This document shows, one piece after another, positions 24,189-32,154 of a stretch of 58,161 nucleotides of DNA (positions are counted from its first letter, which is position 1; each line of letters begins with the position of its first letter). The notes below the pieces were generated by a model that was given only the letters and a program-made list of their open reading frames with translations, was not told where the DNA came from and made no database searches. A program made the translations under genes and the position numbers. The stretch covers positions 3,902,218 to 3,960,378 of the forward strand of contig NZ_LR733215.1 in the NCBI RefSeq assembly GCF_902506435.1. The letters are read 5' to 3'. Source of the stretch: Nocardioides sp. AX2bis (GTDB lineage Bacteria > Actinomycetota > Actinomycetes > Propionibacteriales > Nocardioidaceae).

Positions 24189-25700
24189 GTGGCCTTCGCC
24201 GTCACGCAGTCCTGCTGCAACGACGCGTCCTGCGTGTCGGTCTGCCCGGTCAACTGCATCCACCCCGCCCCGGGCGAGCCCGGGTTCGGGACCACCGAGA
24301 TGGTCTTCATCGACCCCCGCAGCTGCATCGACTGCGGCGCCTGCGCCGACGCGTGCCCGGTCGACGCGATCAAGCCGGTCGACGCCCTGGTCGGGGACGA
24401 GCAGGCGTACGCCGCGATCAACGCCGCCCACTTCGAGGACGCCCCGGCGCCCGCCTGGGGGGCGCCGGACTTCCCGGCGTCGCTGGACGCGCACGCCGCC
24501 GGCCTGCGGGTGGCCGTGGTCGGCACCGGGCCCGCCGCGAGCTACGCCGCCTCGGCCCTGCTCACCACGAGCGCGCGGGTCACCATGGTCGACCGGCTCG
24601 AGCAGCCCGGCGGGCTGGTCCGCTTCGGCGTCGCACCCGACCACCTCGACACCCGCAAGATCGGCGCACGCTTCGAGACCGTCCGCCGCCACCCGCGCGT
24701 CGAGATGGTGCTGGGCACCGAGGTCGGCCGCGACGTGACCCACGAGCAGCTGCTCACCCACCACGACGCCGTGGTCTACGCCGTCGGCGCCTCGGCCGAC
24801 CGGAGGCTCGACGTGCCTGGCGAGGACCTGGCCGGCAGCCTGCCCGCGCGCACGTTCGTCGGCTGGTACAACGGCCACCCCGAGGTCCCCGCCGACGTGG
24901 TCGACCTGACCGCCGGCGGCGAGGGGCGTACGGGCCGGGTCGTCGTGGTCGGCAACGGCAACGTGGCCCTCGACATGGCCCGCCTGCTGCTCACCGACAC
25001 CGCGGGGCTGGCCGGCACGCCGCTCGCCGCGCACGCGCTGGCGGCGCTGGGGGCGAGCGCGGTCACCGAGGTGGTGCTGGTGGGGCGCCGCGGCCCGGAC
25101 GAGGCGGCGTACTCGCTCTCCGAGCTGCGGCCCCTGCTGGCCCGCGAGGACCTCGACGTGGTCGTCGACGGCGGCCCGGAGGTCGCCGCGGCGGTCGCGG
25201 CCGCCGCCCCCGGCAGCAAGGCGGCGGCCCTGCAGGGCTGCGAGGTCGCGCCGCTGGACCACGCCGGGCCGGCACCCGGACGCCGCCGGCTGGTGCTGCG
25301 CTTCCACACCGTCGTCGAGCGGCTGGTCGGCGACGCCCGCGTCGAGGCGGTCTGCCTGGCGCCCGCCCCGGGTGCCGTGCGCGACACCGAGGAGGTCCGC
25401 ACCGGCCTCGTGCTGCGCTCGGTGGGCTACCGCAGCGAGCCGGTCCCGGGCCTGCCCTTCGACCACGCCACCAGCACCGTGCCGCACCGCGAGGGCCGCG
25501 TCGTCGACCCCGCCACCGGCCGTCCCGTCCCCGCGACCTACGTCGTGGGCTGGATCAAGCGCGGTCCCCGCGGCGGCATCGGCTCCAACCGCGCCGACGC
25601 CGCCGAGACCGTCGGGGCGGTCGTGGACGACGCGAACGCCCGGGTGATCTCCAGCGGCCGCGGCTCGACCCGGTCCTTCCGCCGCGCCCTGCCGAGATGA
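24189..25700 (+). CDS. Ferredoxin-NADP(+) reductase with N-terminal ferredoxin domain (FprB-like)
   Basis: A 503-residue fusion from GTG 24189. Residues 1-60 are a bacterial ferredoxin with two Cys clusters (CVSVCPVNCIHP and CIDCGACADACPVD). Then comes an adrenodoxin-reductase-type flavoprotein: FAD motif VVGTGPAASYAA near residue 107, NADP motif VVGNGNVALDMAR, and the C-terminal GWIKRGPRGGIGSNR signature. This is the architecture of mycobacterial FprB. It transfers electrons from NADPH to its own Fe-S domain, here most likely to the AurF-like oxygenase encoded 3 nt upstream. Its last codons and stop lie inside repeat copy B. Confidence 0.9.
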   Translation: MAFAVTQSCCNDASCVSVCPVNCIHPAPGEPGFGTTEMVFIDPRSCIDCGACADACPVDAIKPVDALVGDEQAYAAINAAHFEDAPAPAWGAPDFPASLDAHAAGLRVAVVGTGPAASYAASALLTTSARVTMVDRLEQPGGLVRFGVAPDHLDTRKIGARFETVRRHPRVEMVLGTEVGRDVTHEQLLTHHDAVVYAVGASADRRLDVPGEDLAGSLPARTFVGWYNGHPEVPADVVDLTAGGEGRTGRVVVVGNGNVALDMARLLLTDTAGLAGTPLAAHALAALGASAVTEVVLVGRRGPDEAAYSLSELRPLLAREDLDVVVDGGPEVAAAVAAAAPGSKAAALQGCEVAPLDHAGPAPGRRRLVLRFHTVVERLVGDARVEAVCLAPAPGAVRDTEEVRTGLVLRSVGYRSEPVPGLPFDHATSTVPHREGRVVDPATGRPVPATYVVGWIKRGPRGGIGSNRADAAETVGAVVDDANARVISSGRGSTRSFRRALPR

Positions 25701-25754
25701 CGCTCGCGGACAGCCGAGATGACGCTCGCGGCGCGTCGAGGTGACGGTTCCGGA
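25692..25754 (-). repeat. Dispersed 60-nt repeat, copy B
   Basis: Reverse-orientation copy of the family seen at 11431, 44315 and 45405. It overlaps the 3' end of the ferredoxin-reductase gene and supplies its TGA stop codon (25698-25700). The gap that follows (25755-25779) is between convergent genes. Confidence 0.85.
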
Positions 25755-25779
25755 CACCTCCGGCGGTCCGACCGGGGCG

Positions 25780-26175
25780 CTACCGGGCCAGTCCGTCGGT
25801 CGGGCCGAGCTCCCTGGCGGTCGGCACCAACGCCGTACGCCTGCGTGAGACGCGGCCGACCGCGGCGCCGACCGCCGCTGCCCCGTGGGCGACGACGGCC
25901 GGCACCCGAGGGCGGTCCAGCGCGCTGGCAGAGCCGTCCCGTCGTCGCGCCCGCCGGTCGCGGCGACGTCCGGCTGCTCGCGGCCCACGGACGACCGGCC
26001 TCACCGCAGGCCGCTCCGCACGGTGCTCACCGGTCCGGTCGGCCAGGAAGACCTGGGTGAGCACGCCCGCCAGGAGGATGCAGAGCAACGCGAACGAGAG
26101 CAGGCCGAGGCCGAGCAGCCACCAGCTGCCCTCGTGCACCACCCGCGTGGCGCCGTCGTTGGTCGCACCCTCCAC
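25780..26175 (-). CDS. Hypothetical single-pass membrane protein with Arg-rich tail
   Basis: A 131-residue protein; GTG 26175 is preceded by GGGAGGA at good spacing, which supports a real gene. A short N-terminal polar part is followed by one strong membrane helix (about residues 18-42, WWLLGLGLLSFALLCILLAGV) and a basic Arg/Ala-rich tail. The positive-inside rule suggests a cytoplasmic C-terminus. No family is recognised. It converges with the ferredoxin-reductase gene. Confidence 0.5.
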   Translation of the reverse strand: MEGATNDGATRVVHEGSWWLLGLGLLSFALLCILLAGVLTQVFLADRTGEHRAERPAVRPVVRGPRAAGRRRDRRARRRDGSASALDRPRVPAVVAHGAAAVGAAVGRVSRRRTALVPTARELGPTDGLAR

Positions 26176-26293
26176 GCGGTCCTCCCTCGCTCGGCTGATG
26201 CCGACGACGCTAGGTGCGGGCGCGCCGCCGTCCCAGGGACCACGGGCCCGGATCCGCGGGTCCGGAGGCAGGGCGGGACGTCCCGGTCGGCGT

Positions 26294-26381
26294 ACTGGGT
26301 GGGCGTGTCCCGGGGTTCGCGTGCCTTGCAAGGCGCGCGAAGCCGGGGAATCCCCGCCCGAGCGGGGATTCCTGGGGCAGG
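26294..26381 (-). repeat. 88-nt palindromic repeat, right copy
   Basis: Inverted relative to 19059-19146 with nine differences in 88. Its internal palindrome is better preserved here (starting ttcgcgtgcc, ending ggcgcgcgaa). It lies between the single-pass membrane protein gene and the tRNA-Leu terminator. Confidence 0.9.
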
Positions 26382-26433
26382 CGGGGCGCGTGGGGAGCGG
26401 AGCCCACCACGCGCAGCACCCCACGAACGAGAA

Positions 26434-26467
26434 AGGTCCCGGACCCACCGAGGTGGATCCGGGACCT
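26434..26467 (-). terminator. Intrinsic terminator of tRNA-Leu
   Basis: 10-bp perfect arms (26434-26443 and 26458-26467) with an inner stem and CGAG tetraloop. On the minus strand it is followed by TTTCTC. It lies 9 nt beyond the tRNA-Leu 3' end. Confidence 0.85.
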
Positions 26468-26476
26468 GCTCACACG

Positions 26477-26560
26477 TGCGCGAGGGGGGAGTTGAACCCC
26501 CACGTCCTTTCGGACACACGGACCTGAACCGTGCGCGTCTGCCTATTCCGCCACTCGCGC
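26477..26560 (-). tRNA. tRNA-Leu (anticodon CAG)
   Basis: 84-nt class II tRNA. Acceptor stem GCGCGAG/CTCGCGC, anticodon stem CACGG/CCGTG with loop TTCAGGT (anticodon CAG), a long variable arm (gtccgaaaggac), and T-arm GGGGGTTCAACTCCCCC. The 3' CCA is not encoded. It decodes CUG, the main Leu codon in this genome. Confidence 0.95.
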
Positions 26561-26672
26561 GTGAAGCGGGCGCAACGTTACCCCGACCGCGTGGTGGTGC
26601 CCAATCCGCCCCTGCCGGACCCCGTTCCCACCCCCGCCGAACCGCCCAGGGTTCCCCTCCCGCAGGGTCGAC

Positions 26673-26687
26673 CCCGATACGATCGGG
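26673..26687 (+). promoter_or_regulatory. Possible -10 element/dyad upstream of fhaA
   Basis: cccgat-acg-atcggg dyad containing TACGAT (26678-26683), a good actinobacterial -10 hexamer, 106 bp before the fhaA ATG. No convincing -35 is visible. The remaining 26561-26792 gap shows no gene. Confidence 0.35.
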
Positions 26688-26792
26688 CGACCCCGGCCGA
26701 CTGCCGGGTCGGTACGCCGCGCCGCCAGTGACCCGTACGCTCCCCCGGCGCGGGCGGACACACGAGACGCAGGCGAGGAGGAGGTCGGAGTC

Positions 26793-27500
26793 ATGGGCAG
26801 GCTGCAGCGCTTCGAGAGCAAGCTCGAGCAGGCGGTGTCGAGCGCGTTCGCCAAGACCTTCCGCTCCGCCGTCCAGCCCGTCGAGATCTCCGCCGCGCTC
26901 CAGCGCGAGGTCGACAACAACGCCCAGATCGTCTCCCGCACGCGCCGGGTCGTGCCGAACGTCTTCCACGTCGAGCTCTCGGGGACCGACCACGAGCGGC
27001 TGGCGCCGTACGACCTCGAGGTCACCTTCGCCGAGGAGCTCGACGTCCACGCCCACCAGCAGGGGTACGCCTTCCCCGGGCCGATCAGCATCGACTTCGC
27101 GGTCGCCGAGGAGCTGACCACCGGTCGCTTCCGCGTGCGCAGCGAGGCCCAGGGCCGCGTCATCCACCACGCCACCCACACCCAGGTCGGCCGCGCCCGC
27201 GCGCTGCTGGTCGTCAACGGCACCCGGCACCCGCTCCAGGCCCCCGGTCTGGTCGTCGGGCGGGGCAGCGACGCCGACCTGCGGGTCAACGACCCCGGGA
27301 TGAGCCGCCGGCACGCCGAGTTCGTCGTGACCGACGGTGCCCGCGGGCCCGCGATCGAGGTCCACGACCTCGGCTCCACCAACGGCATCACCGTCGACGG
27401 CCACCGCGTCAGCCGCGCCACCCTGCACGACGGCTCGCGGGTGCAGGCCGGCACCACCACCATGACCGTCGCGCTCGTCGAGGAGCAGACCGATGTCTGA
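26793..27500 (+). CDS. fhaA: FhaA: DUF3662 and FHA domain protein
   Basis: A 235-residue protein. The N-terminal DUF3662 domain (MGRLQRFESKLEQAVSSAFA, about residues 1-115) is joined almost directly to a C-terminal FHA domain (about 150-225) with the phosphothreonine-binding motifs GRGSD, MSRRHAEF and LGSTNG. Mycobacterial FhaA is about twice as long because of a long linker that is missing here. FhaA binds phosphorylated partners such as MviN pseudokinase domain and tunes peptidoglycan synthesis. It is the first gene of the seven-gene operon and overlaps fhaB by 8 nt. Confidence 0.92.
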   Translation: MGRLQRFESKLEQAVSSAFAKTFRSAVQPVEISAALQREVDNNAQIVSRTRRVVPNVFHVELSGTDHERLAPYDLEVTFAEELDVHAHQQGYAFPGPISIDFAVAEELTTGRFRVRSEAQGRVIHHATHTQVGRARALLVVNGTRHPLQAPGLVVGRGSDADLRVNDPGMSRRHAEFVVTDGARGPAIEVHDLGSTNGITVDGHRVSRATLHDGSRVQAGTTTMTVALVEEQTDV

Positions 27501-27978
27501 GCTGACCCTGTTCCTGGTGCGCGCGGCCTACCTCGCCATCCTCTGGATCTTCGTGCTGTCCGCGATCTCGGTGATCCGCTCCGACATGTTCGGTGCCCGG
27601 GTCCCCGAGGCCGCCCGGACCGGCGGCCCCGCCGCGCCGAAGCAGAAGAAGTCCAAGAGCAAGAAGCCCGCCAAGCCACGCCGGGGCCAGCCCACCCACG
27701 TCGCGGTCACCTCCGGCGCCAACGAGGGCATCACCGTCCCGCTCGAGCAGGCCCCGATCCTGATCGGCCGCGGCACCGACGCCGCCATCCGGCTCGACGA
27801 CGACTACGCCTCCACCCGCCACGCGCGCATCGCCGCCTCCGGCGACCAGTGGTACGTCGAGGACCTCGGCTCCACCAACGGCACCTACATCGGCTCGGTG
27901 CGCATCACGCAGCCCACCACGCTGGTCCTCGGCACCCAGGTCAGGATCGGCAAGACCGTCCTGGAGCTGCGCAAGTGA
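27493..27978 (+). CDS. fhaB: FhaB/FipA: membrane-anchored FHA protein
   Basis: A 161-residue protein with one N-terminal membrane helix (about residues 6-28), a Lys/Pro-rich linker (QKKKSKSKKPAKP) and a C-terminal FHA domain showing GRGTDAAIRL, STRHARI and LGSTNGTYIG. In mycobacteria FhaB (FipA) is phosphorylated by PknA and links FtsZ and FtsQ at the septum. It overlaps fhaA (8 nt) and pstP (4 nt, GTGA). Confidence 0.93.
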   Translation: MSELTLFLVRAAYLAILWIFVLSAISVIRSDMFGARVPEAARTGGPAAPKQKKSKSKKPAKPRRGQPTHVAVTSGANEGITVPLEQAPILIGRGTDAAIRLDDDYASTRHARIAASGDQWYVEDLGSTNGTYIGSVRITQPTTLVLGTQVRIGKTVLELRK

Positions 27979-29291
27979 CGTCCCTCGTCCTGCACTACTC
28001 CGCCATCTCGGACGTGGGCCGGGTCCGCAAGGACAACCAGGACTCCGGGTACGCCGGGCCGTGGCTGCTCACCGTCTGCGACGGCGTCGGCGGCGCCGCC
28101 CGCGGCGACATCGCCTCCTCCACCGCGGTGAAGGCCCTGCGCGAGCTCGACGACGCCCCCGAGGGCCGCGGCGACCTGCTCGACCGCGTGGCCGCCGGCC
28201 TGGACGCCGCCCACCTCGCCATCGGCCGCCTCGTCGACGAGGAGCCCGCGCTCAACGGCACCAGCACCACCTCGACGGTCGCGCTCTTCGACGGCTGCCG
28301 CGTCGGCATCGGCCACGTCGGCGACAGCCGGGCCTACCTCTGGCGCTCCGGGGAGCTCTCGCAGCTCACCACCGACCACACCTTCGTGCAGACGCTGGTC
28401 GACGAGGGGCGGATCAGCCCCGAGGAGGCCGAGACGCACCCCCACCGCCACGTCATCCTGCGTGCGCTCGACGGCAACCACGACCTCGAGCCCGACCTCT
28501 TCGTCCTGGAGGTCGTCCCCGGGGACCGGCTGCTGCTGTGCAGCGACGGCGCCAGCGGGTCGCTGCGCGCGGACCGCCTCGCCGACATCCTGGCGACCGG
28601 CACGCCCGACTACGCCGCCGTCGAGCTGGTCCGGGCCAGCCTCGAGGCCGGCAGCACCGACAACGTGACCTGCGTGGTCGCCGACGTCGTCGACGAGGCG
28701 ACCCTGGCCGACGACCCCTCCTTCGCCGAGCTCGAGCCGCTCCTGGTCGGTGCGGCCTCCGAGCTGCGACGCCGCGGCCGGGGCGTCGCCGGCGGGATGG
28801 GCCTCTTCCGCGGCCACCGCTCCGGCGACACCGGCGAGCTCGAGCCGGTCGACGCCGAGATCCCCGAGGGCGTGCCCTTCGCGATCGCCACCGACCCCGA
28901 GACCCAGCGGTACGCCCCCCGTCCGCCGCGCCGCTTCGCCTGGCTGAGCCGGCTGCTGGTCCTTGCCGTCGTCGTCGGCCTGCTCTGGGTGGCCACCGCC
29001 GCGGCGTGGGCGTGGAGCCAGCGCCAGTACTACGTCGGCGAGGCCGACGGCCAGGTCACGATCTTCCGCGGCCTCGACGCCGAGCTGCCCGGGGTCGCCC
29101 TGTCCGAGCCGTACGAGACCAGCGACGTCGACGTCGACCTGCTCTCGGACTTCGACGCCAACGAGGTGGTCGAGGGCATCGACGCCGGCGACCTCGAGTC
29201 CGCCCGCGAGACCGTCCAGCGCCTCGCCGAGCAGCAGCGGACCGAGCCCACCACCGGCAGCTCGACCGGCAGCACCACCGGGGAGGGCTGA
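27975..29291 (+). CDS. pstP: PstP: PP2C-type Ser/Thr phosphatase
   Basis: A 438-residue protein from GTG 27975. The PP2C domain (residues 1-240) shows RKDNQDS, DGVGGAARGD, GDSRAYLW and the C-terminal SGSLRADRL plus GSTDNVTCVV motifs, whose Asp residues bind the two catalytic metals. A membrane helix lies at about 322-345, followed by an extracytoplasmic tail of about 90 residues. It reverses phosphorylation by PknA/PknB and acts on FHA proteins and division factors. It is coupled to fhaB by a GTGA overlap, with rodA 2 nt downstream. Confidence 0.95.
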   Translation: MTSLVLHYSAISDVGRVRKDNQDSGYAGPWLLTVCDGVGGAARGDIASSTAVKALRELDDAPEGRGDLLDRVAAGLDAAHLAIGRLVDEEPALNGTSTTSTVALFDGCRVGIGHVGDSRAYLWRSGELSQLTTDHTFVQTLVDEGRISPEEAETHPHRHVILRALDGNHDLEPDLFVLEVVPGDRLLLCSDGASGSLRADRLADILATGTPDYAAVELVRASLEAGSTDNVTCVVADVVDEATLADDPSFAELEPLLVGAASELRRRGRGVAGGMGLFRGHRSGDTGELEPVDAEIPEGVPFAIATDPETQRYAPRPPRRFAWLSRLLVLAVVVGLLWVATAAAWAWSQRQYYVGEADGQVTIFRGLDAELPGVALSEPYETSDVDVDLLSDFDANEVVEGIDAGDLESARETVQRLAEQQRTEPTTGSSTGSTTGEG

Positions 29292-29293
29292 GC

Positions 29294-30688
29294 ATGTCCT
29301 CCTCCCAGCCCGGGGCCCTGATGGGCTTCGTCCACCGCCGCCGCCGCGGGGCCGAGCTGTTCCTGCTCGTGCTCGCGCTCACCGTCGGCATCGGTGCCTA
29401 CGCCGCGGTCGGGCTCGGCGTCGAGGGCGTCGTCCCCGCCGACATCCTCGGCTACGGCGGGGGCCTGGCCGCGCTGATCATCGGCGCCCACGTCGTCGTC
29501 CGCTTCGTCGCGCCGTACGCCGACCCCGTCCTGCTGCCCGTCGTGGCGGCCCTCAACGGCCTGGGCCTGGCCGTCATCCGTCGCCTCGACCTGGCCGACG
29601 GCACCACCTTCGCCCAGCAGCAGCTGACCTGGATGACCGTCGGCGTCGTGCTGTTCGCGGTCACCCTGCTGGTCCTGCGCGACCACCGGGTGCTCTCGCG
29701 GTTCACCTACACCGCCGGCCTCGGCGCGATCCTGCTGCTGCTCGGCCCCCTGGTGCCCGGCCTGGGCTACGAGGTCAACGGCGCCCAGATCTGGGTCCGT
29801 CTCGGCCCGTTCGGGCTCCAGCCCGGCGAGGTCGCCAAGGTGCTGCTCGTCGTCGCCTTCTCCGGCTACCTCGTCGTCCACCGCGACGCCCTCGCCCTGG
29901 CCGGGCGGCGGCTGCTGTTCGTCGACCTGCCCCGGGGACGTGACCTCGGGCCGATCCTCGCGATGTGGGCGGTCAGCCTCGGCATCCTGGTCTTCCAGCG
30001 CGACCTCGGCTCCAGCCTGCTGTTCTTCGGGCTCTTCCTGGTGATGCTCTACGTCGCCACCGAGCGGCCGGGCTGGCTGGTGGTCGGCAGCGCGCTGTTC
30101 TTCGGCGGCGCGGCCGTGGCCTACAAGCTCTTCGGGCACGTCCAGAACCGGGTCAACATCTGGCTCGACCCGCTGGCCTACTTCGACGAGTCCCCCGGCT
30201 CCGGGCAGCTGGTCGAGGGTCTGTTCGGCATGGCGTGGGGCGGCCTGATCGGTCGTGGCCTGGGCCAGGGCAGCCCCGAGCGGGTGCCGTACGCCGAGTC
30301 CGACTTCATCATCGGCGCCATCGGCGAGGAGCTCGGCCTGACCGGCGTGCTCGCCGTGATCCTGCTCTACGGCCTGATCGTCGAGCGCGCCCTGCGCTCG
30401 GCGGTGGTCTCCCGCGACGCCTTCGGCAAGCTGATGGCCACCGGGCTCGCGGGCGTCCTGGCCCTCCAGGTGTTCGTGGTCATCGGCGGCGTCACCCGGC
30501 TGATCCCCCTGACCGGTCTGACCACGCCCTTCCTGTCCTACGGTGGGTCGTCCCTGGTGGCGAACTGGGTGATCATCGCCCTGCTCCTGCGCATCTCCGA
30601 CCAGGCCCGCCGCCCCGTGCCCGACCTGTCCGCGACCGACGAGAGCCCCGACGAGGAGGCGACCCAGGTGGTGAAGATCCCGCGATGA
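29294..30688 (+). CDS. rodA: RodA: SEDS-family peptidoglycan glycosyltransferase
   Basis: A 464-residue protein with ten or more membrane helices. SEDS motifs are clear: GAQIWVRLGPFGLQPGEVAK, FQRDLGSSLLFF, ESDFIIGAIGEELGLTG and the C-terminal GLTTPFLSYGGSS. The pknB operon position identifies it as RodA (elongation) rather than FtsW, which is normally in the dcw cluster. It polymerises lipid II into glycan strands with its partner PbpA, encoded next with a 4-nt ATGA overlap. Confidence 0.95.
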   Translation: MSSSQPGALMGFVHRRRRGAELFLLVLALTVGIGAYAAVGLGVEGVVPADILGYGGGLAALIIGAHVVVRFVAPYADPVLLPVVAALNGLGLAVIRRLDLADGTTFAQQQLTWMTVGVVLFAVTLLVLRDHRVLSRFTYTAGLGAILLLLGPLVPGLGYEVNGAQIWVRLGPFGLQPGEVAKVLLVVAFSGYLVVHRDALALAGRRLLFVDLPRGRDLGPILAMWAVSLGILVFQRDLGSSLLFFGLFLVMLYVATERPGWLVVGSALFFGGAAVAYKLFGHVQNRVNIWLDPLAYFDESPGSGQLVEGLFGMAWGGLIGRGLGQGSPERVPYAESDFIIGAIGEELGLTGVLAVILLYGLIVERALRSAVVSRDAFGKLMATGLAGVLALQVFVVIGGVTRLIPLTGLTTPFLSYGGSSLVANWVIIALLLRISDQARRPVPDLSATDESPDEEATQVVKIPR

Positions 30689-32154
30689 ACAAGCCGATCC
30701 GCACCATCTCCGTGTTCTGCCTGATCCTCTTCGTGGCGCTGATGGCCAACGCGACGTACCTGCAGTTCTTCAACGCCTCGAACCTCGACGAGGACCCCCG
30801 CAACCGCCGCGTGATCGAGGCGGCCTACTCCGTCGAGCGCGGCGCGATCCTGGTCGGCCGCGACGCCGTGGCCGAGAGCGAGCCCGTCGACGACAAGTAC
30901 GAGTACCTGCGCACCTACCCGATGCCGCTGATGTACTCCCACCTCACCGGCTACTTCAGCTTCTTCTCCCAGACCGGCGTCGAGCAGTCGATGAACCCGG
31001 TGCTCTCCGGCGAGGACGACCGGCTCTTCGTGCGCCAGCTCGTCGACCTGCTCTCCAACAAGTCCGACGCCGGCGGCAACGTGCAGCTGACCATCGACGC
31101 CGGCGCGCAGCAGGCCGCGTACGACGGGTTGTCGGCGCTGGGCGGGAACGTGCGCGGCTCGGTGGTCGCCGTCGAGCCGGCCACCGGCAAGATCCTGGCC
31201 GCGGTGTCGCTGCCGACCTACGACCCGAACAACCTCGCCTCGCACGACCTGACCTCGGTCAGCCGGACCTACGACGACCTCGCCGCCCGCGACGACGAGC
31301 CCCTGCTGAACCGCTCGATCCAGCAGACGCTGCCGCCCGGGTCGACCTTCAAGCTGGTCACCGCGGCCGCCGCGATCGAGAGCGGCGCCTACACCGCCGA
31401 CGACCAGGTCCCCGGCGGGGCGAGCTACCAGCTGCCCGAGACCGTCGGCGACACCGGCCTGATCGACAACGAGGGCCGCGACTGCGGCACCACCACGATC
31501 CCGTTCGAGCAGGCCATGGAGCAGTCCTGCAACACCACCTTCGCCGCCCTCGCGGTGGAGGTCGGTGCCGAGGCGATGCTGGAGCAGGCCGAGGCGTTCG
31601 GGTTCAACCAGCGCTACCTCGAGGACTGGGGGCCGCAGGCCGTCTCGGTCTTCCCGGAGGACGCCAACGCTCCCGAGACCGGCCAGACCGGCATCGGCCA
31701 GTTCGAGGTGCGGGCCACCCCGCTCCAGATGGCGATGGTCGCGGCCGGGATCGCCAACGACGGCGTCGTGAAGCGTCCCTACGTGGTCGACGAGATCCAG
31801 TCGGCCGAGTACGACGTGCTCGAGCAGACCGAGGACGACGACTTCTCCCGCGCGGTGTCCTCCGAGACCGCCGAGGACCTCACCCAGCTGATGGTGGCCA
31901 CGGTCGACAACGGCACGGCCAGCCCCGCCGCGATCCCCGGGATCGCGGTGGCCGGCAAGACCGGCACGGCGCAGAGCGGCCAGGACGACGTCCCGCCGTA
32001 CGCCTGGTTCACCTCTTTCGCCCCCGCGGAGAACCCCGAGGTGGCGGTGGCCGTCATGATCGAGAGTGCCGACATCCCGCGCGGCGAGATCGCCGGCGGA
32101 CAGCTCGGCGGACCCATCGCGAAGGCAGTCATGGAGGCGGTGATCAACCAGTGA
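30685..32154 (+). CDS. pbpA: PbpA: class B penicillin-binding protein (transpeptidase)
   Basis: A 489-residue protein, N-terminal anchor helix (about 6-27), PBP-dimer domain, then transpeptidase. Active-site motifs are STFK (Ser nucleophile), SCN, and KTGTA. The length matches mycobacterial PbpA (491). It cross-links peptidoglycan with RodA. GTGA overlap with pknA downstream. Confidence 0.95.
   Translation: MNKPIRTISVFCLILFVALMANATYLQFFNASNLDEDPRNRRVIEAAYSVERGAILVGRDAVAESEPVDDKYEYLRTYPMPLMYSHLTGYFSFFSQTGVEQSMNPVLSGEDDRLFVRQLVDLLSNKSDAGGNVQLTIDAGAQQAAYDGLSALGGNVRGSVVAVEPATGKILAAVSLPTYDPNNLASHDLTSVSRTYDDLAARDDEPLLNRSIQQTLPPGSTFKLVTAAAAIESGAYTADDQVPGGASYQLPETVGDTGLIDNEGRDCGTTTIPFEQAMEQSCNTTFAALAVEVGAEAMLEQAEAFGFNQRYLEDWGPQAVSVFPEDANAPETGQTGIGQFEVRATPLQMAMVAAGIANDGVVKRPYVVDEIQSAEYDVLEQTEDDDFSRAVSSETAEDLTQLMVATVDNGTASPAAIPGIAVAGKTGTAQSGQDDVPPYAWFTSFAPAENPEVAVAVMIESADIPRGEIAGGQLGGPIAKAVMEAVINQ

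Noticed and set aside
22658..25744. 1028-codon plus-strand frame across TetR and the oxygenase genes
   Set aside because: Antisense or out-of-frame to three well-supported genes, with low-complexity Arg/Gly/Ala composition.
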